A stretch of 64,000 bases of DNA, from contig NZ_VUOE01000001.1 in NCBI RefSeq assembly GCF_008386635.1, positions 372,001 to 436,000 of the forward strand. Direction: 5' to 3'. A program made the translations under genes and the position numbers. This DNA is from Maribacter flavus (lineage in GTDB: Bacteria; Bacteroidota; Bacteroidia; Flavobacteriales; Flavobacteriaceae). Shown here piece by piece: positions 37,005 to 46,053 of this stretch; the first letter of the stretch is position 1; every line of letters begins with the position of its first letter. The notes beneath the pieces were generated by a model, which was given only the letters and a program-made list of their open reading frames with translations, searched no databases and was not told the origin of the DNA.

Positions 37005-38516
37005 ATGGCGTCCAAAGAGGAATTTTTTGAACATATTGAAAACGGATATGCTACCAAAGGCGACTATATAACGATGGGTGCCGCAATGTTGAACAGGGAA
37101 GCAATGACCAATGCTTTGGTAAAGGTTCCCTTGAAAACCTTGAACCGACACGGTCTAATCGCGGGGGCTACGGGAACCGGCAAGACCAAAACCTTACAGG
37201 TATTGGCCGAGAATTTATCGGACAAGGGTATTCCTGTTCTCCTGATGGACTTGAAGGGCGATTTGAGCGGATTGGCCCAACCAAGTCCCGGTCATCCAAA
37301 AATTGACGAGCGCCATGCCAAAATTGGAATTCCGTTCGAATCCAAAAAATTTCCCGTGGAGATTCTATCCCTTTCAGAACAGGACGGGGTAAAGCTAAGG
37401 GCCACGGTTTCGGAATTTGGACCGATACTGCTTTCAAGAATTCTGGATCTTTCCGAAACCCAGGAAGGGATTGTTGCGGTAATCTTTAAGTACTGTGACG
37501 ACAATAAATTACCGCTATTAGATCTCAAGGACTTTAAAAAAGTATTGCAATATGCAACTGGAGAAGGCAAAAAAGAATTTACGGAGGAATATGGGCGAAT
37601 TTCAACCAGCTCCACTGGAACGATCCTAAGAAAAATAATCGAGTTGGAACAACAGGGAGCCGACCTGTTTTTTGGTGAAAAATCCTTTGAAGTCAATGAC
37701 CTTACCAGAATCGATGAAAATGGACGGGGATATATCAATATAATTCGGCTCACAGATATTCAGGACAGGCCCAAACTATTTTCCACCTTTATGCTGAGTT
37801 TATTGGCGGAGATATATGATACCTTCCCAGAACTAGGCGATAGCGAAAAACCAGAACTGATTTTGTTCATAGACGAGGCACACCTTATTTTCAACGAAGC
37901 CTCCAAGGCCCTTTTGGATCAGATAGAAAGTATCGTAAAACTGATACGCTCCAAGGGAATAGGGCTGTATTTTGTGACCCAAAACCCAACGGACGTACCC
38001 AACGAAGTGTTGGCACAATTGGGTTTAAAGGTACAACATGCCCTACGGGCCTTCACAGCCAGGGACCGAAAAGCCATTAAACTTACGGCCGAAAACTATC
38101 CTATTTCGGATTATTACGACACCAAGGAAGTGCTGACATCCTTGGGCATTGGGGAAGCCTTGATTTCGGCATTGGACGAAAAAGGAAGGCCCACACCCTT
38201 GGCGGCCACCTTGCTGAGGGCACCCATGAGCCGGATGGATATCTTATCGGAATCTGAACTAAAGGAGCTCATCGACAATTCCAAATTGGTAAAAAAATAT
38301 AGCGAAGTAATCGATCGCGAGAGTGCCTACGAAATATTAAACGAGAAAATTGAAAAGGCGGAGGAACTTGCCCAAAAGGAAAAAGAAAAAGCCCAGACCC
38401 CACGAGGAAGTACCCCTACCAGAAGAAGTACCAGACAGAACCCGGTAATCAAGGTACTCACCAGTGCAACATTTATAAGGGGAGTCTTGGGTGTATTAAA
38501 AAAAGTCATGCGCTAA
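37005..38516 (+). CDS. HerA-like ATPase (DUF853)
   Basis: 503 residues from ATG 37005. Walker A GATGTGKTKT (about 54-63), Walker B LILFIDEAHLIF (about 287-298), and a C-terminal helix bundle rich in Glu/Lys (EKIEKAEELAQKEKEK) then a basic tail. DUF853 proteins belong to the HerA/FtsK superfamily of hexameric DNA translocases but the family's physiological role is not settled. No NurA nuclease is adjacent. The codons before 37005 look non-coding, so the later start is preferred. Confidence 0.85.
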   Translation: MASKEEFFEHIENGYATKGDYITMGAAMLNREAMTNALVKVPLKTLNRHGLIAGATGTGKTKTLQVLAENLSDKGIPVLLMDLKGDLSGLAQPSPGHPKIDERHAKIGIPFESKKFPVEILSLSEQDGVKLRATVSEFGPILLSRILDLSETQEGIVAVIFKYCDDNKLPLLDLKDFKKVLQYATGEGKKEFTEEYGRISTSSTGTILRKIIELEQQGADLFFGEKSFEVNDLTRIDENGRGYINIIRLTDIQDRPKLFSTFMLSLLAEIYDTFPELGDSEKPELILFIDEAHLIFNEASKALLDQIESIVKLIRSKGIGLYFVTQNPTDVPNEVLAQLGLKVQHALRAFTARDRKAIKLTAENYPISDYYDTKEVLTSLGIGEALISALDEKGRPTPLAATLLRAPMSRMDILSESELKELIDNSKLVKKYSEVIDRESAYEILNEKIEKAEELAQKEKEKAQTPRGSTPTRRSTRQNPVIKVLTSATFIRGVLGVLKKVMR

Positions 38517-38616
38517 TTATATGAAAGGACCATGACACTAACCTGGGAAACCCAAAATAATGAGCCTAATAATGAGCAACGTTGAAGTATGACCTATAAA
38601 CTGTATCTACAAATAC

Positions 38617-39171
38617 ATGAAATCAATCAAAACCATCCTGATCCTTTTTTCTATAATCATCATCGCGCAGTGCACTAAAGAAGATGACAAAACATTTAAG
38701 ATTTCTACAGATGCCGTGGGCAAATTGGATAAAACAAGCTTGGCCAGGGATCTAGATCTTATTTACGAAAACGACTCCGTGGTTAGGGATACCATACAGT
38801 CCAACTTTGGTAACGGCTCCAGTAAAATTAAAATTTATGAAAAAGGAGGTGCCTTACTGCTTACGCTTACACCCAATACGGATAGTATTCCTACGATCCA
38901 AAATGTTTTGATCAACGATAAACGGTTCAAGACCGATAAAGGTATCAGCATTGAAAGCACCTTTAAGGATATTCAGGAGAAATATGAAATAAAAAAGATA
39001 ATTACTTCCATCAACAATGTGATCATCCTGCTTAAGGATAGTGACATCTATTTCACGATCGACAAAGCGCAATTGCCGGAAAACCTTCGCTATCAAGCGA
39101 ATACGAACATTGAGGCCGTTCAAATTCCCGATGCGGCAAAAATCAAATACCTGATGGTAGGTTGGGATTAG
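38617..39171 (+). CDS. Small lipoprotein of unknown function
   Basis: 184 residues with lipobox IAQC (Cys19). Mature sequence is mixed alpha/beta, ends in DAAKIKYLMVGWD and has alternating hydrophobic strands (IKIYEKGGALLLTLTPN, IITSINNVIILLKDSDIYFTI). Monocistronic, 48 bp before a hydrolase gene on the same strand. I recognise no named family with certainty. Confidence 0.75.
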   Translation: MKSIKTILILFSIIIIAQCTKEDDKTFKISTDAVGKLDKTSLARDLDLIYENDSVVRDTIQSNFGNGSSKIKIYEKGGALLLTLTPNTDSIPTIQNVLINDKRFKTDKGISIESTFKDIQEKYEIKKIITSINNVIILLKDSDIYFTIDKAQLPENLRYQANTNIEAVQIPDAAKIKYLMVGWD

Positions 39172-39219
39172 GGATTCTTTTTCCAATTCCAAGAACCCCA
39201 AAATTAAAAGTCCCGTTTT

Positions 39220-40059
39220 ATGAATGCACTGTTTAAAAAACTCCTTCCTAAAATTTACGGTGCTTTCTTAAATATATATGTTTATCTAAGTCCGGTAAAG
39301 GCAGCTGAGAAAGCCTTCACCATCTTTACAAAGGTCAGAAAAGGCAGGGTTTCGCCCCATCAGAAAGAATATCTAGACCCCGTAAAACACGAACGAATAG
39401 ATGTATCCGGCCATTCGATACAGACGTATAATTGGCCCGGCAAAAAGGAAACTGTTCTTTTGATACACGGTTGGGAGAGCAACACATGGAGATGGCACAA
39501 ATTACTGGAGAAATTGACGAAGGCCGATTATAATGTCATCGCTTTTGATGCCCCCGGACATGGGTATTCATCGGGTGAATATCTATATGTTCCTCTATAT
39601 GCCGAAGTATTGGAACATATGATACAAACCTATAAACCGGTCCATCTAATTGGGCACTCGGTTGGGGGTATGACCATACTTTTCAACGAATACGAAAATC
39701 CCAACGACATAATCGAAAAAATAGTGACCATCGCTTCCCCTTCGGAATTCCATGAAATCATTGGCCATTTCAAGGAACTTTTGGGACTTTCGGATAGAAT
39801 GCTAAAGGCTCTTGAAGAGTATGTCAAAAATCGGTTCGGATTTACCATACGGGAATTTTCGTCTTCCAAATTCGTATTGACGAACACCAAAAAAGGATTG
39901 CTATTTCACGACCGATGGGATAAGATCACCCCGTACCACGCTTCAGAAAAGGTGCACGCCGTTTGGAAAGAAAGTACTTTTATTTCCACCGAAGGTTTGG
40001 GCCACTCCATGCACCAAGAGGAGGTCAACAAGAAAATCATTGCTTTTTTACAAGGTTAA
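39220..40059 (+). CDS. Alpha/beta hydrolase
   Basis: 279 residues. The nucleophile elbow GHSVGG has Ser147; oxyanion-hole region LLIHGWESNTW precedes it and the catalytic His is in GLGHSMHQE near the C-terminus. FDAPGHGYSSGE is the usual strand after the lid. Likely a cytoplasmic esterase or acyl hydrolase; no substrate can be named. Confidence 0.85.
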   Translation: MNALFKKLLPKIYGAFLNIYVYLSPVKAAEKAFTIFTKVRKGRVSPHQKEYLDPVKHERIDVSGHSIQTYNWPGKKETVLLIHGWESNTWRWHKLLEKLTKADYNVIAFDAPGHGYSSGEYLYVPLYAEVLEHMIQTYKPVHLIGHSVGGMTILFNEYENPNDIIEKIVTIASPSEFHEIIGHFKELLGLSDRMLKALEEYVKNRFGFTIREFSSSKFVLTNTKKGLLFHDRWDKITPYHASEKVHAVWKESTFISTEGLGHSMHQEEVNKKIIAFLQG

Positions 40060-40120
40060 TTAACCCAATTGCCCAATAGCCTCTTCTACCTCCACTTCTT
40101 TGGTTAATTTTAAAATAAAA

Positions 40121-40372
40121 ATGGCTGAAGAAAAGAATACATCAAGGATTAAGAACGAGGAGCAGTACGAGGCGCTGGTAGAAAAAGGGTACAGCAAAGA
40201 GAAGGCCGCAAGAATTGCGAACACGCCAGATTCTGGAGAGAAAGGCGGAAAAGCCCCCAAGTATGAAGAAAGGACCAAAAAGGAACTCTATAAAAAAGCC
40301 ACCGAAATTGGAATTGAAGGACGTTCCAAAATGAACAAAAAAGAGTTAATTTCGGCCTTAAGAAATAACTGA
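40121..40372 (+). CDS. Small DUF7218/Rho-N (SAP-like) protein
   Basis: 83 residues from ATG 40121. The N-terminal half is a helical repeat (NEEQYEALVEKGYSKEKAARIANTPD), the C-terminal half (RTKKELYKKATEIGIEGRSKMNKKELISALRNN) is a Rho N-terminal/SAP-like nucleic-acid-binding helical domain. A role in nucleic-acid binding is inferred from that fold. It precedes the VOC gene by 3 bp, suggesting co-transcription. Confidence 0.75.
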   Translation: MAEEKNTSRIKNEEQYEALVEKGYSKEKAARIANTPDSGEKGGKAPKYEERTKKELYKKATEIGIEGRSKMNKKELISALRNN

Positions 40373-40375
40373 ACA

Positions 40376-40801
40376 ATGAACAACGTTTCACCCTTTCACA
40401 TTGCCATTCCGGTGCATAACCTGGCGGAATGCAGAAAATTCTATGGAGAAGTCTTGAATTGCGAAGAAGGAAGAAGTAGCGACCATTGGGTCGACTTTAA
40501 CCTCTTTGGGCACCAATTGGTCATCCACTACAAACCTAAATCCGAAATGGAAGCGCTTCACCACAACCCTGTGGACGGTCATGATGTCCCCGTTCCACAT
40601 TATGGGGTAGTATTGCCCTGGGGCACCTTTGAAAGCTTTTCCGAAGAACTAAAACAGAAAGGCGTAAAGTTTGTCATTGAGCCTTATATTCGGTTCAAAG
40701 GGCTGGTTGGTGAACAAGCTACCATGTTCTTTTTGGACCCTGCCGGTAACGCCTTGGAGTTTAAGGCGTTCAAGGACATGGGGCAATTATTCGCCAAATA
40801 G
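40376..40801 (+). CDS. VOC-superfamily (glyoxalase/dioxygenase-like) protein
   Basis: 141 residues, one full beta-alpha-beta-beta-beta pair. N-terminal [21 protein letters not shown] and a C-terminal [14 protein letters not shown] with the metal-ligand Glu match the VOC fold; H in the first strand and E in LEFK are likely ligands. Function could be dioxygenase, glyoxalase or binding protein. Convergent with the aldo/keto reductase. Confidence 0.8.
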   Translation: MNNVSPFHIAIPVHNLAECRKFYGEVLNCEEGRSSDHWVDFNLFGHQLVIHYKPKSEMEALHHNPVDGHDVPVPHYGVVLPWGTFESFSEELKQKGVKFVIEPYIRFKGLVGEQATMFFLDPAGNALEFKAFKDMGQLFAK

Positions 40802-40802
40802 T

Positions 40803-41774
40803 CTATTGTGACCAAGAAGTGGGGACCCTGTCCCAACGGTGTTTTTTAAGTTCCTTGATTAATTCCTTTGGTAGGGATTTACCATCACTGGTGGCCGTAT
40901 TGGCCAAAACATTGCGCTGTTTTCGCATACCCGGTATGGTGGTGCCCACATGTTTGTTCTCCAAAATAAAACGAAGGGCCATCTCCGCCATGGTCATACC
41001 TTGTGGTATAAGGGGCCTTAGGGCATCTGCATGTTCAACGGAAGAATATAGATTTTCCGGGACAAAGTAGGTACCCCGCCAATCTCCCTCCGGGAACGTG
41101 GTTTCCTTGGTCAAATTACCCGTCAGCGTCCCTTCGTCAAAAGGAACCCTCGCTATGACCCCAATATCCAGTTTCTCGCAAAGCGGGAAAAGTTTGTCCT
41201 CCGGTGCCTGATCAAAAATATTGTAGATAACCTGTACGGCATCCAACAATCCCATTTCGAGTGCCAAAATGCCATTTTCAGGTTCCCAACGGTTCATACT
41301 GATTCCCATAGCCGCAACCTTACCGGACTTTTTCAAATCCTCAACAGTCCGCTGCCACTCTTCCCGCTCGCTCCAGGTATCGTCCCACGTGTGAAACTGC
41401 ATCAAATCTATTTGTTCGAGTCCGAGGTTTTTAAGCGTTTTATGGGTGTATTCCATGATATGGTCCGTAGGATAGGAGTCCTCAAAAGCATATTCCGGTT
41501 TGGCGGGCCATCGAAAATTCTTTGGGGGTATCTTACTTGCCGTATAAAGTTTTTTGGTGGGATGCCTTTTTACGAGGTCGCCCAAAAGTTCCTCGCTGTG
41601 TCCTTCACCATAACCCCATGCCGTATCAAAAAAATTAACGCCGTTGTCTACGGCCAAATCAAGGGACTTGGCGGATTGTTCATCATCCGAAGCTTTCCAA
41701 CCTGCCATTCCCCACATACCGTATCCTATTTCACTTACTTGCCAATCCGTCCTTCCAAACCTTCTGTACTCCAT
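40803..41774 (-). CDS. Aldo/keto reductase
   Basis: 323 residues. The catalytic tetrad is in place: Asp and Tyr in FFDTAWGYGEGHSE, Lys in YTASKIPPKN, His in LMQFHTWDD. The C-terminal GTTIPGMRKQRNVLAN is the NADP-binding end. It follows the GH43 gene by 12 bp on the same strand. Reduces a sugar-derived aldehyde or ketone, exact substrate unknown. Confidence 0.85.
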   Translation of the reverse strand: MEYRRFGRTDWQVSEIGYGMWGMAGWKASDDEQSAKSLDLAVDNGVNFFDTAWGYGEGHSEELLGDLVKRHPTKKLYTASKIPPKNFRWPAKPEYAFEDSYPTDHIMEYTHKTLKNLGLEQIDLMQFHTWDDTWSEREEWQRTVEDLKKSGKVAAMGISMNRWEPENGILALEMGLLDAVQVIYNIFDQAPEDKLFPLCEKLDIGVIARVPFDEGTLTGNLTKETTFPEGDWRGTYFVPENLYSSVEHADALRPLIPQGMTMAEMALRFILENKHVGTTIPGMRKQRNVLANTATSDGKSLPKELIKELKKHRWDRVPTSWSQ

Positions 41775-41786
41775 TCTTACTATTTT

Positions 41787-42845
41787 TTATTTACTTCCGA
41801 TTGTTCTTTTTTCAACGCCTCCAAAGGTAATTTTTACGGGCTTGATGGTTCCATCTTTGTTGAATTCCATATTATCCAAACAGGTCACCCGATGGTCCCT
41901 ATCCTCATTGGGAATGGGTCTTCGATGGTACACCATAATCCATTCATCCGTTCCGGGCACATTGATTACTGAATGATGGCCGGCTCCCGTAGCAACAGAT
42001 TCATCGGATTCTAATACCGTCCCGATTCGTTTATAGGGTCCTGTAGCCTTATCTGCCATCGCATACACCACGCGATAACTACCATCCGTCCAGTTACCTT
42101 CAGACCACATAAAATAGTAGATGTCCCTACGTAAAAACATAAAAGGACCTTCCACATAACCTTCCGGCGTAATCTCCTTAAAGATACTACCATCTTCCCA
42201 AGGCACAAAACCTGTAAAATCATCATTTAATCTACCAAGGTTGCAATGGCTCCAACCTCCATAGAAAAAATAATGGGTCCCGTCCACATCCTTAAAAACG
42301 AATTGGTCGATTGGTTGGGCATCGTTATAAAAATCGGATATCAACGGTTCCCCTAAATAATCTTCGAAGGGACCTCCTGGCGTATCGGCCACAGCTACGC
42401 CGATGCCACCATAATGGTTGATATCATTATTGGGGTCATAAGATGACCTGCCAGGTCTTTGTATATCATTGGCACCAAAGAACAGGTAATATTTTTTGTC
42501 CTTTTCAATAATGGAAGGGGCCCATAGGGCCTGCCGCAACCATTTAATCTTTGTAGTATCCAATATATTTTCATGCTTTTTCCATTCGATAAGATCTTGG
42601 GAGGAAAAGGCATCAAAATGCAATTGTTTGTCATAATCGTCCGAAAAAGTAGGATAGATCCAATATTCATCCCCAAAAACCGCACCTTCTGGGTCGGCGT
42701 ACCATCCCTCAAAAATGGGGTTGCCGGACATTTGACCTGATTTTTCGTTTTGACCGTTGACCAAGGTTCCCCCTAACAATAAGAGAACTGAAAAAAACCG
42801 AGGGAACAATTTACAGATCATCATCAGGAATTTTATTTTGGCCAT
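41787..42845 (-). CDS. Secreted GH43-family glycoside hydrolase
   Basis: 352 residues with a signal peptide ending near LVNGQ. The five-bladed propeller of GH43 begins with NPIFEGWYADPEGAVFGDEYWIYPTF, whose Asp is the expected general base, and a later Glu in YVEGPFMF is the expected acid; KDVDGTHYFFYGGW carries the pKa-modulating Asp. Substrates in GH43 range over xylan, arabinan and galactan. No SusC/SusD pair is adjacent. Start choice between 42845 and ATGs at 42824/42821 is uncertain. Confidence 0.85.
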   Translation of the reverse strand: MAKIKFLMMICKLFPRFFSVLLLLGGTLVNGQNEKSGQMSGNPIFEGWYADPEGAVFGDEYWIYPTFSDDYDKQLHFDAFSSQDLIEWKKHENILDTTKIKWLRQALWAPSIIEKDKKYYLFFGANDIQRPGRSSYDPNNDINHYGGIGVAVADTPGGPFEDYLGEPLISDFYNDAQPIDQFVFKDVDGTHYFFYGGWSHCNLGRLNDDFTGFVPWEDGSIFKEITPEGYVEGPFMFLRRDIYYFMWSEGNWTDGSYRVVYAMADKATGPYKRIGTVLESDESVATGAGHHSVINVPGTDEWIMVYHRRPIPNEDRDHRVTCLDNMEFNKDGTIKPVKITFGGVEKRTIGSK

Positions 42846-42924
42846 AGCTTCATACTTTTAAAATTGGGTCAATAGCTTGATTCTTAAACATTTCCTTTGG
42901 TAGCGATATTTAACGTACCATAAC

Positions 42925-42962
42925 AAATCCCTCGATGAGGGTTTCATTTAGATTTTGCGGTA
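42925..42962 (-). repeat. Hairpin-containing inverted repeat, copy A
   Basis: On the minus strand this begins ATGAAACCCTCATCGAGGGA at 42947. The first 23 bases are identical to 45569-45591 on the plus strand and similarity continues weakly for about 15 more, so copies A and B are inverted relative to each other. CCCTC-ATC-GAGGG forms a compact hairpin. It sits about 80 bp upstream of the GH43 start. Confidence 0.55.
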
Positions 42963-43016
42963 AGATATTCAATTACCAATCAAGCCCGGAACTCCGTTCA
43001 TAAAATTCAAGAATTT

Positions 43017-43637
43017 TTAGCCTATTGAAAGCCCTTTGCGACGCACCCAGTAATAGGCAAAAACAAGGTTAGGCACCCATGCCAACCATGCCACAATGCG
43101 ATAAGCGGGCTCAAATGAACCAATAAGCATTGTTAATAAAGGAAGCCAAATGCGCAGCGTGACCGCACCAAAACAAGCAGCATAACTATAAATCATAAAG
43201 ACCTTGTGCTTTTCAAAATCCCGTTCCCTAGCCGCCCTATAAGCCGTAATGGTAAAATACAACCAAAAAACGGCAAGCAGAAAGAAGCCTGTCATTGCTA
43301 TAGGGCCGCCAGTTGCATAAAAGGCAATAAAACCACCACAAATTCCACTTATAAGTACGGATACGACATATATCTTTCCAATAAGCCTATGCCTGGCAAG
43401 GTTGGCATTCCTGAAGCGTTTGCTAAACTGTACCCAACCTACCATGAGGGCCACTCCTCCAAAAAGGATATGACCGAAGAATCCAATATTCCAAATTACA
43501 TTGGCCAGCAATTCCTGACTTTTGGAAAGCAACAATCCTATTTCCTCTTGGGCAAATACATACATTAATGGATATAGCCCCACACCTATGGCCAAAAACC
43601 CAAATACGAACCATGCTACCTTATTCGTCTTATTCAT
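43017..43637 (-). CDS. DUF2306 membrane protein
   Basis: 206 residues with about six membrane helices (starting KVAWFVFGFLAIGVGLYPLMYVF). Histidines in NIGFFGHILFGG and ARHRLIGKIYVV and the Arg-rich TAYRAARERDFEKHKVFMIYS segment are typical of DUF2306, and could bind haem. Its start overlaps the esterase stop by 8 bp, so the pair is translationally coupled. Function not established. Confidence 0.8.
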   Translation of the reverse strand: MNKTNKVAWFVFGFLAIGVGLYPLMYVFAQEEIGLLLSKSQELLANVIWNIGFFGHILFGGVALMVGWVQFSKRFRNANLARHRLIGKIYVVSVLISGICGGFIAFYATGGPIAMTGFFLLAVFWLYFTITAYRAARERDFEKHKVFMIYSYAACFGAVTLRIWLPLLTMLIGSFEPAYRIVAWLAWVPNLVFAYYWVRRKGLSIG

Positions 43638-45360
43638 AGCGCCAACTTGTCAAATCGGCTCCTTTGGGAGCACTTTCCGCAATTCGTTTCATGATCTTTG
43701 GCACGTACATGGAGTTGTATCGCAACCTACTGATGGCATTGGGTAGCTCTGGATCTCCGTTCCAGCAATGCTCGGCCCGGTCCCCGTACAATACTTCCCC
43801 TTCATAATAGGGATCCGTGGTGCTCTCCAGAAAATCCTCCATCAAATACACGGCATTGTTTAGGTAATAATTGTCCATATCCCCACAATAAATGTGAATT
43901 TTCCCTTTGAGGTTCTCCCCCAATTTGTCCCAGTCGCGCTCCATAATATATCGAAGATCGTAATTTTCCTTCCAATATTCGGCTACCTCGTGGTCAATCT
44001 CCCCCGTCATTTTATCCCAAATTCTAACTGGATAGCCGTCATCGCCTTGGGGAGAGTAAGTGGCTTCCCAAATATCCCATTGTTGCCCAGATCTGGACTT
44101 ATCACCCAACACCAATTCCAGATGGTTTCCCTGCCTTAACGTGGATTGGATATTCCCCAAATAATCCCGATGGGAAGGTACTTCCAACTTTTTATGGGCA
44201 GCGTCATAGTAATAGGCGTTCTCATCCTCATAGATATTGGTAAGGCAATACGCCCGAAAATCGATGGGATCCGGGCAAGCCGCAAAACATCCATTGTATT
44301 CCTCCGGATATTTCACCTGAACGGCCAAGGCCTCCCATCCACCCGTGGAACCTCCATACAAAAAGCGGGACCATCCCTTGCCCATACCCCTGAACTCCTT
44401 TTCTATGTAGGGTATCAGTTCATAGGTAATGGCATCGCCATAGGGTCCCTGACTGGCCGAATTTACGGCGTAGGAATCATCATAATAAGGTGTTGGATGC
44501 TGAATTTCGATAATCAAAAACCTAGGGAAATCGGGCTCGTTCCATCTCTTATAAAAGTCGTACGCCTCCTGCTGCTGGATGATGTTGTAACCCTTCATAT
44601 CGAACCTAGCGGAATAATCGGGTTCGAGATTCGGGTCTGGGGGCGTGGTCCTAAATCCGCCAAAATCCGAAGGAAAATGTCCGTGAAAGACCATAAGGGG
44701 ATACTTTGCTTCGGGATGTTCGTCAAAACCCTTCGGTAACAAAACATGGGCCCCTAGATAGATATCCCTACCATAGAATTCCGATAGTTTTTCGGACTTC
44801 ATCTTAATGTGCTTTATCCATTCCGTATCCTCAGGTTCTTCAATCGGTGGTATTACCTGATCCATCTCCACGCTCACATTTGCGATACCATTGCTGCCCA
44901 CCCGAATCTTAAAGGGCTTACTATACAAATTACCGGGAGAAATGTTCCATTGCTGCCCTTCGCCATTGTCCATGGGCAATTTTACGGTATGGCCGGTAGC
45001 TAGGTTAAACGTTTCATAAACATGTAGCAAGGCCTGCACATTGTATTCGCCTGGCGGAATATCCGCCATGCTTGGATACGGATATCCAAAAACAGTTTCG
45101 TCAAAGGTAATGGGCTTACCGGGATCCATGCTATCCACGTTCATCCCAAAGATCAATTGCGTGTTAAGGCCATCGTTGATTTGAAAACGGGGTTCCTTAC
45201 TGTCATCGGAAGAAAACATCAGCAAAAGCCTACCATCCTTTGCTTCTGGGCTGGCGGCTTCGGAAAAACGTAGGTTGACGCTATAGGTAGTTTCCTTGAC
45301 TTTTTGGCAAGAACCCAATAGTAAAAGGGCAATACAGGCGAGACAAAAACTTCTAATCAT
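43630..45360 (-). CDS. Putative esterase lipoprotein (alpha/beta-hydrolase fold)
   Basis: 576 residues from ATG 45360 (MIRSFCLACIALLLLGSCQ, lipobox at the Cys). An N-terminal beta domain (about 25-150) precedes an esterase-D/Fes-like hydrolase domain with nucleophile Ser in YGGSTGGWEAL and a probable catalytic His in DRAEHCWNG. Upstream codons to 45486 lack a signal and are excluded. Carbohydrate-ester or enterochelin-like esterase activity is plausible next to a GH43 gene. Coupled to the DUF2306 gene. Confidence 0.82.
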   Translation of the reverse strand: MIRSFCLACIALLLLGSCQKVKETTYSVNLRFSEAASPEAKDGRLLLMFSSDDSKEPRFQINDGLNTQLIFGMNVDSMDPGKPITFDETVFGYPYPSMADIPPGEYNVQALLHVYETFNLATGHTVKLPMDNGEGQQWNISPGNLYSKPFKIRVGSNGIANVSVEMDQVIPPIEEPEDTEWIKHIKMKSEKLSEFYGRDIYLGAHVLLPKGFDEHPEAKYPLMVFHGHFPSDFGGFRTTPPDPNLEPDYSARFDMKGYNIIQQQEAYDFYKRWNEPDFPRFLIIEIQHPTPYYDDSYAVNSASQGPYGDAITYELIPYIEKEFRGMGKGWSRFLYGGSTGGWEALAVQVKYPEEYNGCFAACPDPIDFRAYCLTNIYEDENAYYYDAAHKKLEVPSHRDYLGNIQSTLRQGNHLELVLGDKSRSGQQWDIWEATYSPQGDDGYPVRIWDKMTGEIDHEVAEYWKENYDLRYIMERDWDKLGENLKGKIHIYCGDMDNYYLNNAVYLMEDFLESTTDPYYEGEVLYGDRAEHCWNGDPELPNAISRLRYNSMYVPKIMKRIAESAPKGADLTSWRYE

Positions 45361-45833
45361 TTTAGGTCGGTTTTTGATAAAAAGGTACTTTATTTCCACA
45401 AGATTGCAAAAGCCTGCATTGTTTTTGTGAACCACTACAAAAATGATGTCAAAAAAGCTGTTTCGTAGTATATACGAACATACCATTTAAAGAAACCGTT
45501 CGTTTTATACTAGCATAGGATTTTAGCAATGGAATCCTATTATAAAGCACACCCAAATCCTGAACGTTATGAAACCCTCATCGAGGGATTTATTAAGATA
45601 AGTTAACCCGGAATATGCATTAGGAGAGCGTCGTGAAGGTAAAAAGCGCAATAAAATAAAGTGGTTTGGAAATTTTGGCATAGCACCGCTATGGTGAAAT
45701 TGAAAATACAGCCTAGCGTTTTATTTTGAAGCGATTTTTTGCTGTAACAGCTTTTTTAAAACATAATCCGGGGTTAAATATCCCTATAAAAGTAAATGTT
45801 TAAAAAACAAGCTGTTAACCTAAATTTAGACGA
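45361..45833. other. 473-bp non-coding gap with repeats
   Basis: No convincing long gene. It holds the promoter region of the esterase operon, the second copy of the hairpin repeat (45569-45606), and a palindrome CATAGC-ACC-GCTATG (about 45679-45693) flanked by imperfect inverted arms (AAAAAGCGCAATAAAATAAA and the reverse of TTTTATTTTGAAGCGATTTTTT), all just before a small lipoprotein gene. Confidence 0.5.
45569..45606 (+). repeat. Hairpin-containing inverted repeat, copy B
   Basis: Starts ATGAAACCCTCATCGAGGGA; identical to the minus-strand copy A over 23 bases, then diverging (GTTAA shared further on). The two copies flank the esterase-DUF2306 operon in inverted orientation about 2.6 kb apart. 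Confidence 0.55.
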
Positions 45834-45971
45834 ATGAAAAAACTAGCTGCCATTGTTATTATTTTTTTGGGAATCCTTACCGTTAGTAGTTGCGAATATG
45901 ACGACAGCAACGACTTGGATATCTTAAGACCGAATGACACCACACAAACTGGGCAGGTCAATAGCGTTTAG
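45834..45971 (+). CDS. 45-aa small lipoprotein
   Basis: ATG 45834 to TAG 45971 gives 45 residues: MKKLAAIVIIFLGILTVSSC is a textbook lipoprotein signal with Cys20, then a short acidic tail EYDDSNDLDILRPNDTTQTG. The stop codon lies inside a 7-bp tandem repeat (TAGCGTT, 3.7 copies, 45962-45987), so the C-terminus may have been truncated by the repeat. Likely expressed, function unknown. Confidence 0.6.
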   Translation: MKKLAAIVIIFLGILTVSSCEYDDSNDLDILRPNDTTQTGQVNSV

Positions 45972-45987
45972 CGTTTAGCGTTTAGCG
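45962..45987. repeat. 7-bp tandem repeat TAGCGTT, 3.7 copies
   Basis: Perfect copies at 45962-45968, 45969-45975 and 45976-45982 and a partial copy. It overlaps the 3' end and stop codon of the small lipoprotein gene. Confidence 0.8.
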
Positions 45988-46005
45988 AAGGTTTACAAAA
46001 CGAAA

Positions 46006-46031
46006 AACCCCACAATTTTAATTGTAGGGTT
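46006..46031 (-). terminator. Intrinsic terminator of folD
   Basis: AACCC-C-ACAAT (46006-46016) pairs with ATTGT-A-GGGTT (46021-46031) around TTTA. On the minus strand the stem is followed by TTTTTCGTTTT, making a good terminator for folD, 23 bp after its stop. It can also end the small lipoprotein transcript. Confidence 0.75.
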
Positions 46032-46053
46032 CTTGTATTTAAAGTGGTTTTTT

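Noticed and set aside
42858..42947. 29-residue frame beginning in the hairpin repeat upstream of GH43
   Set aside because: Copy B of the repeat has the same first codons but stops after ten, so the shared part is better explained as a DNA element than as a peptide.
45361..45486. N-terminal extension of the esterase
   Set aside because: The lipoprotein signal begins at the internal ATG 45360, so upstream codons cannot be translated into the mature layout.
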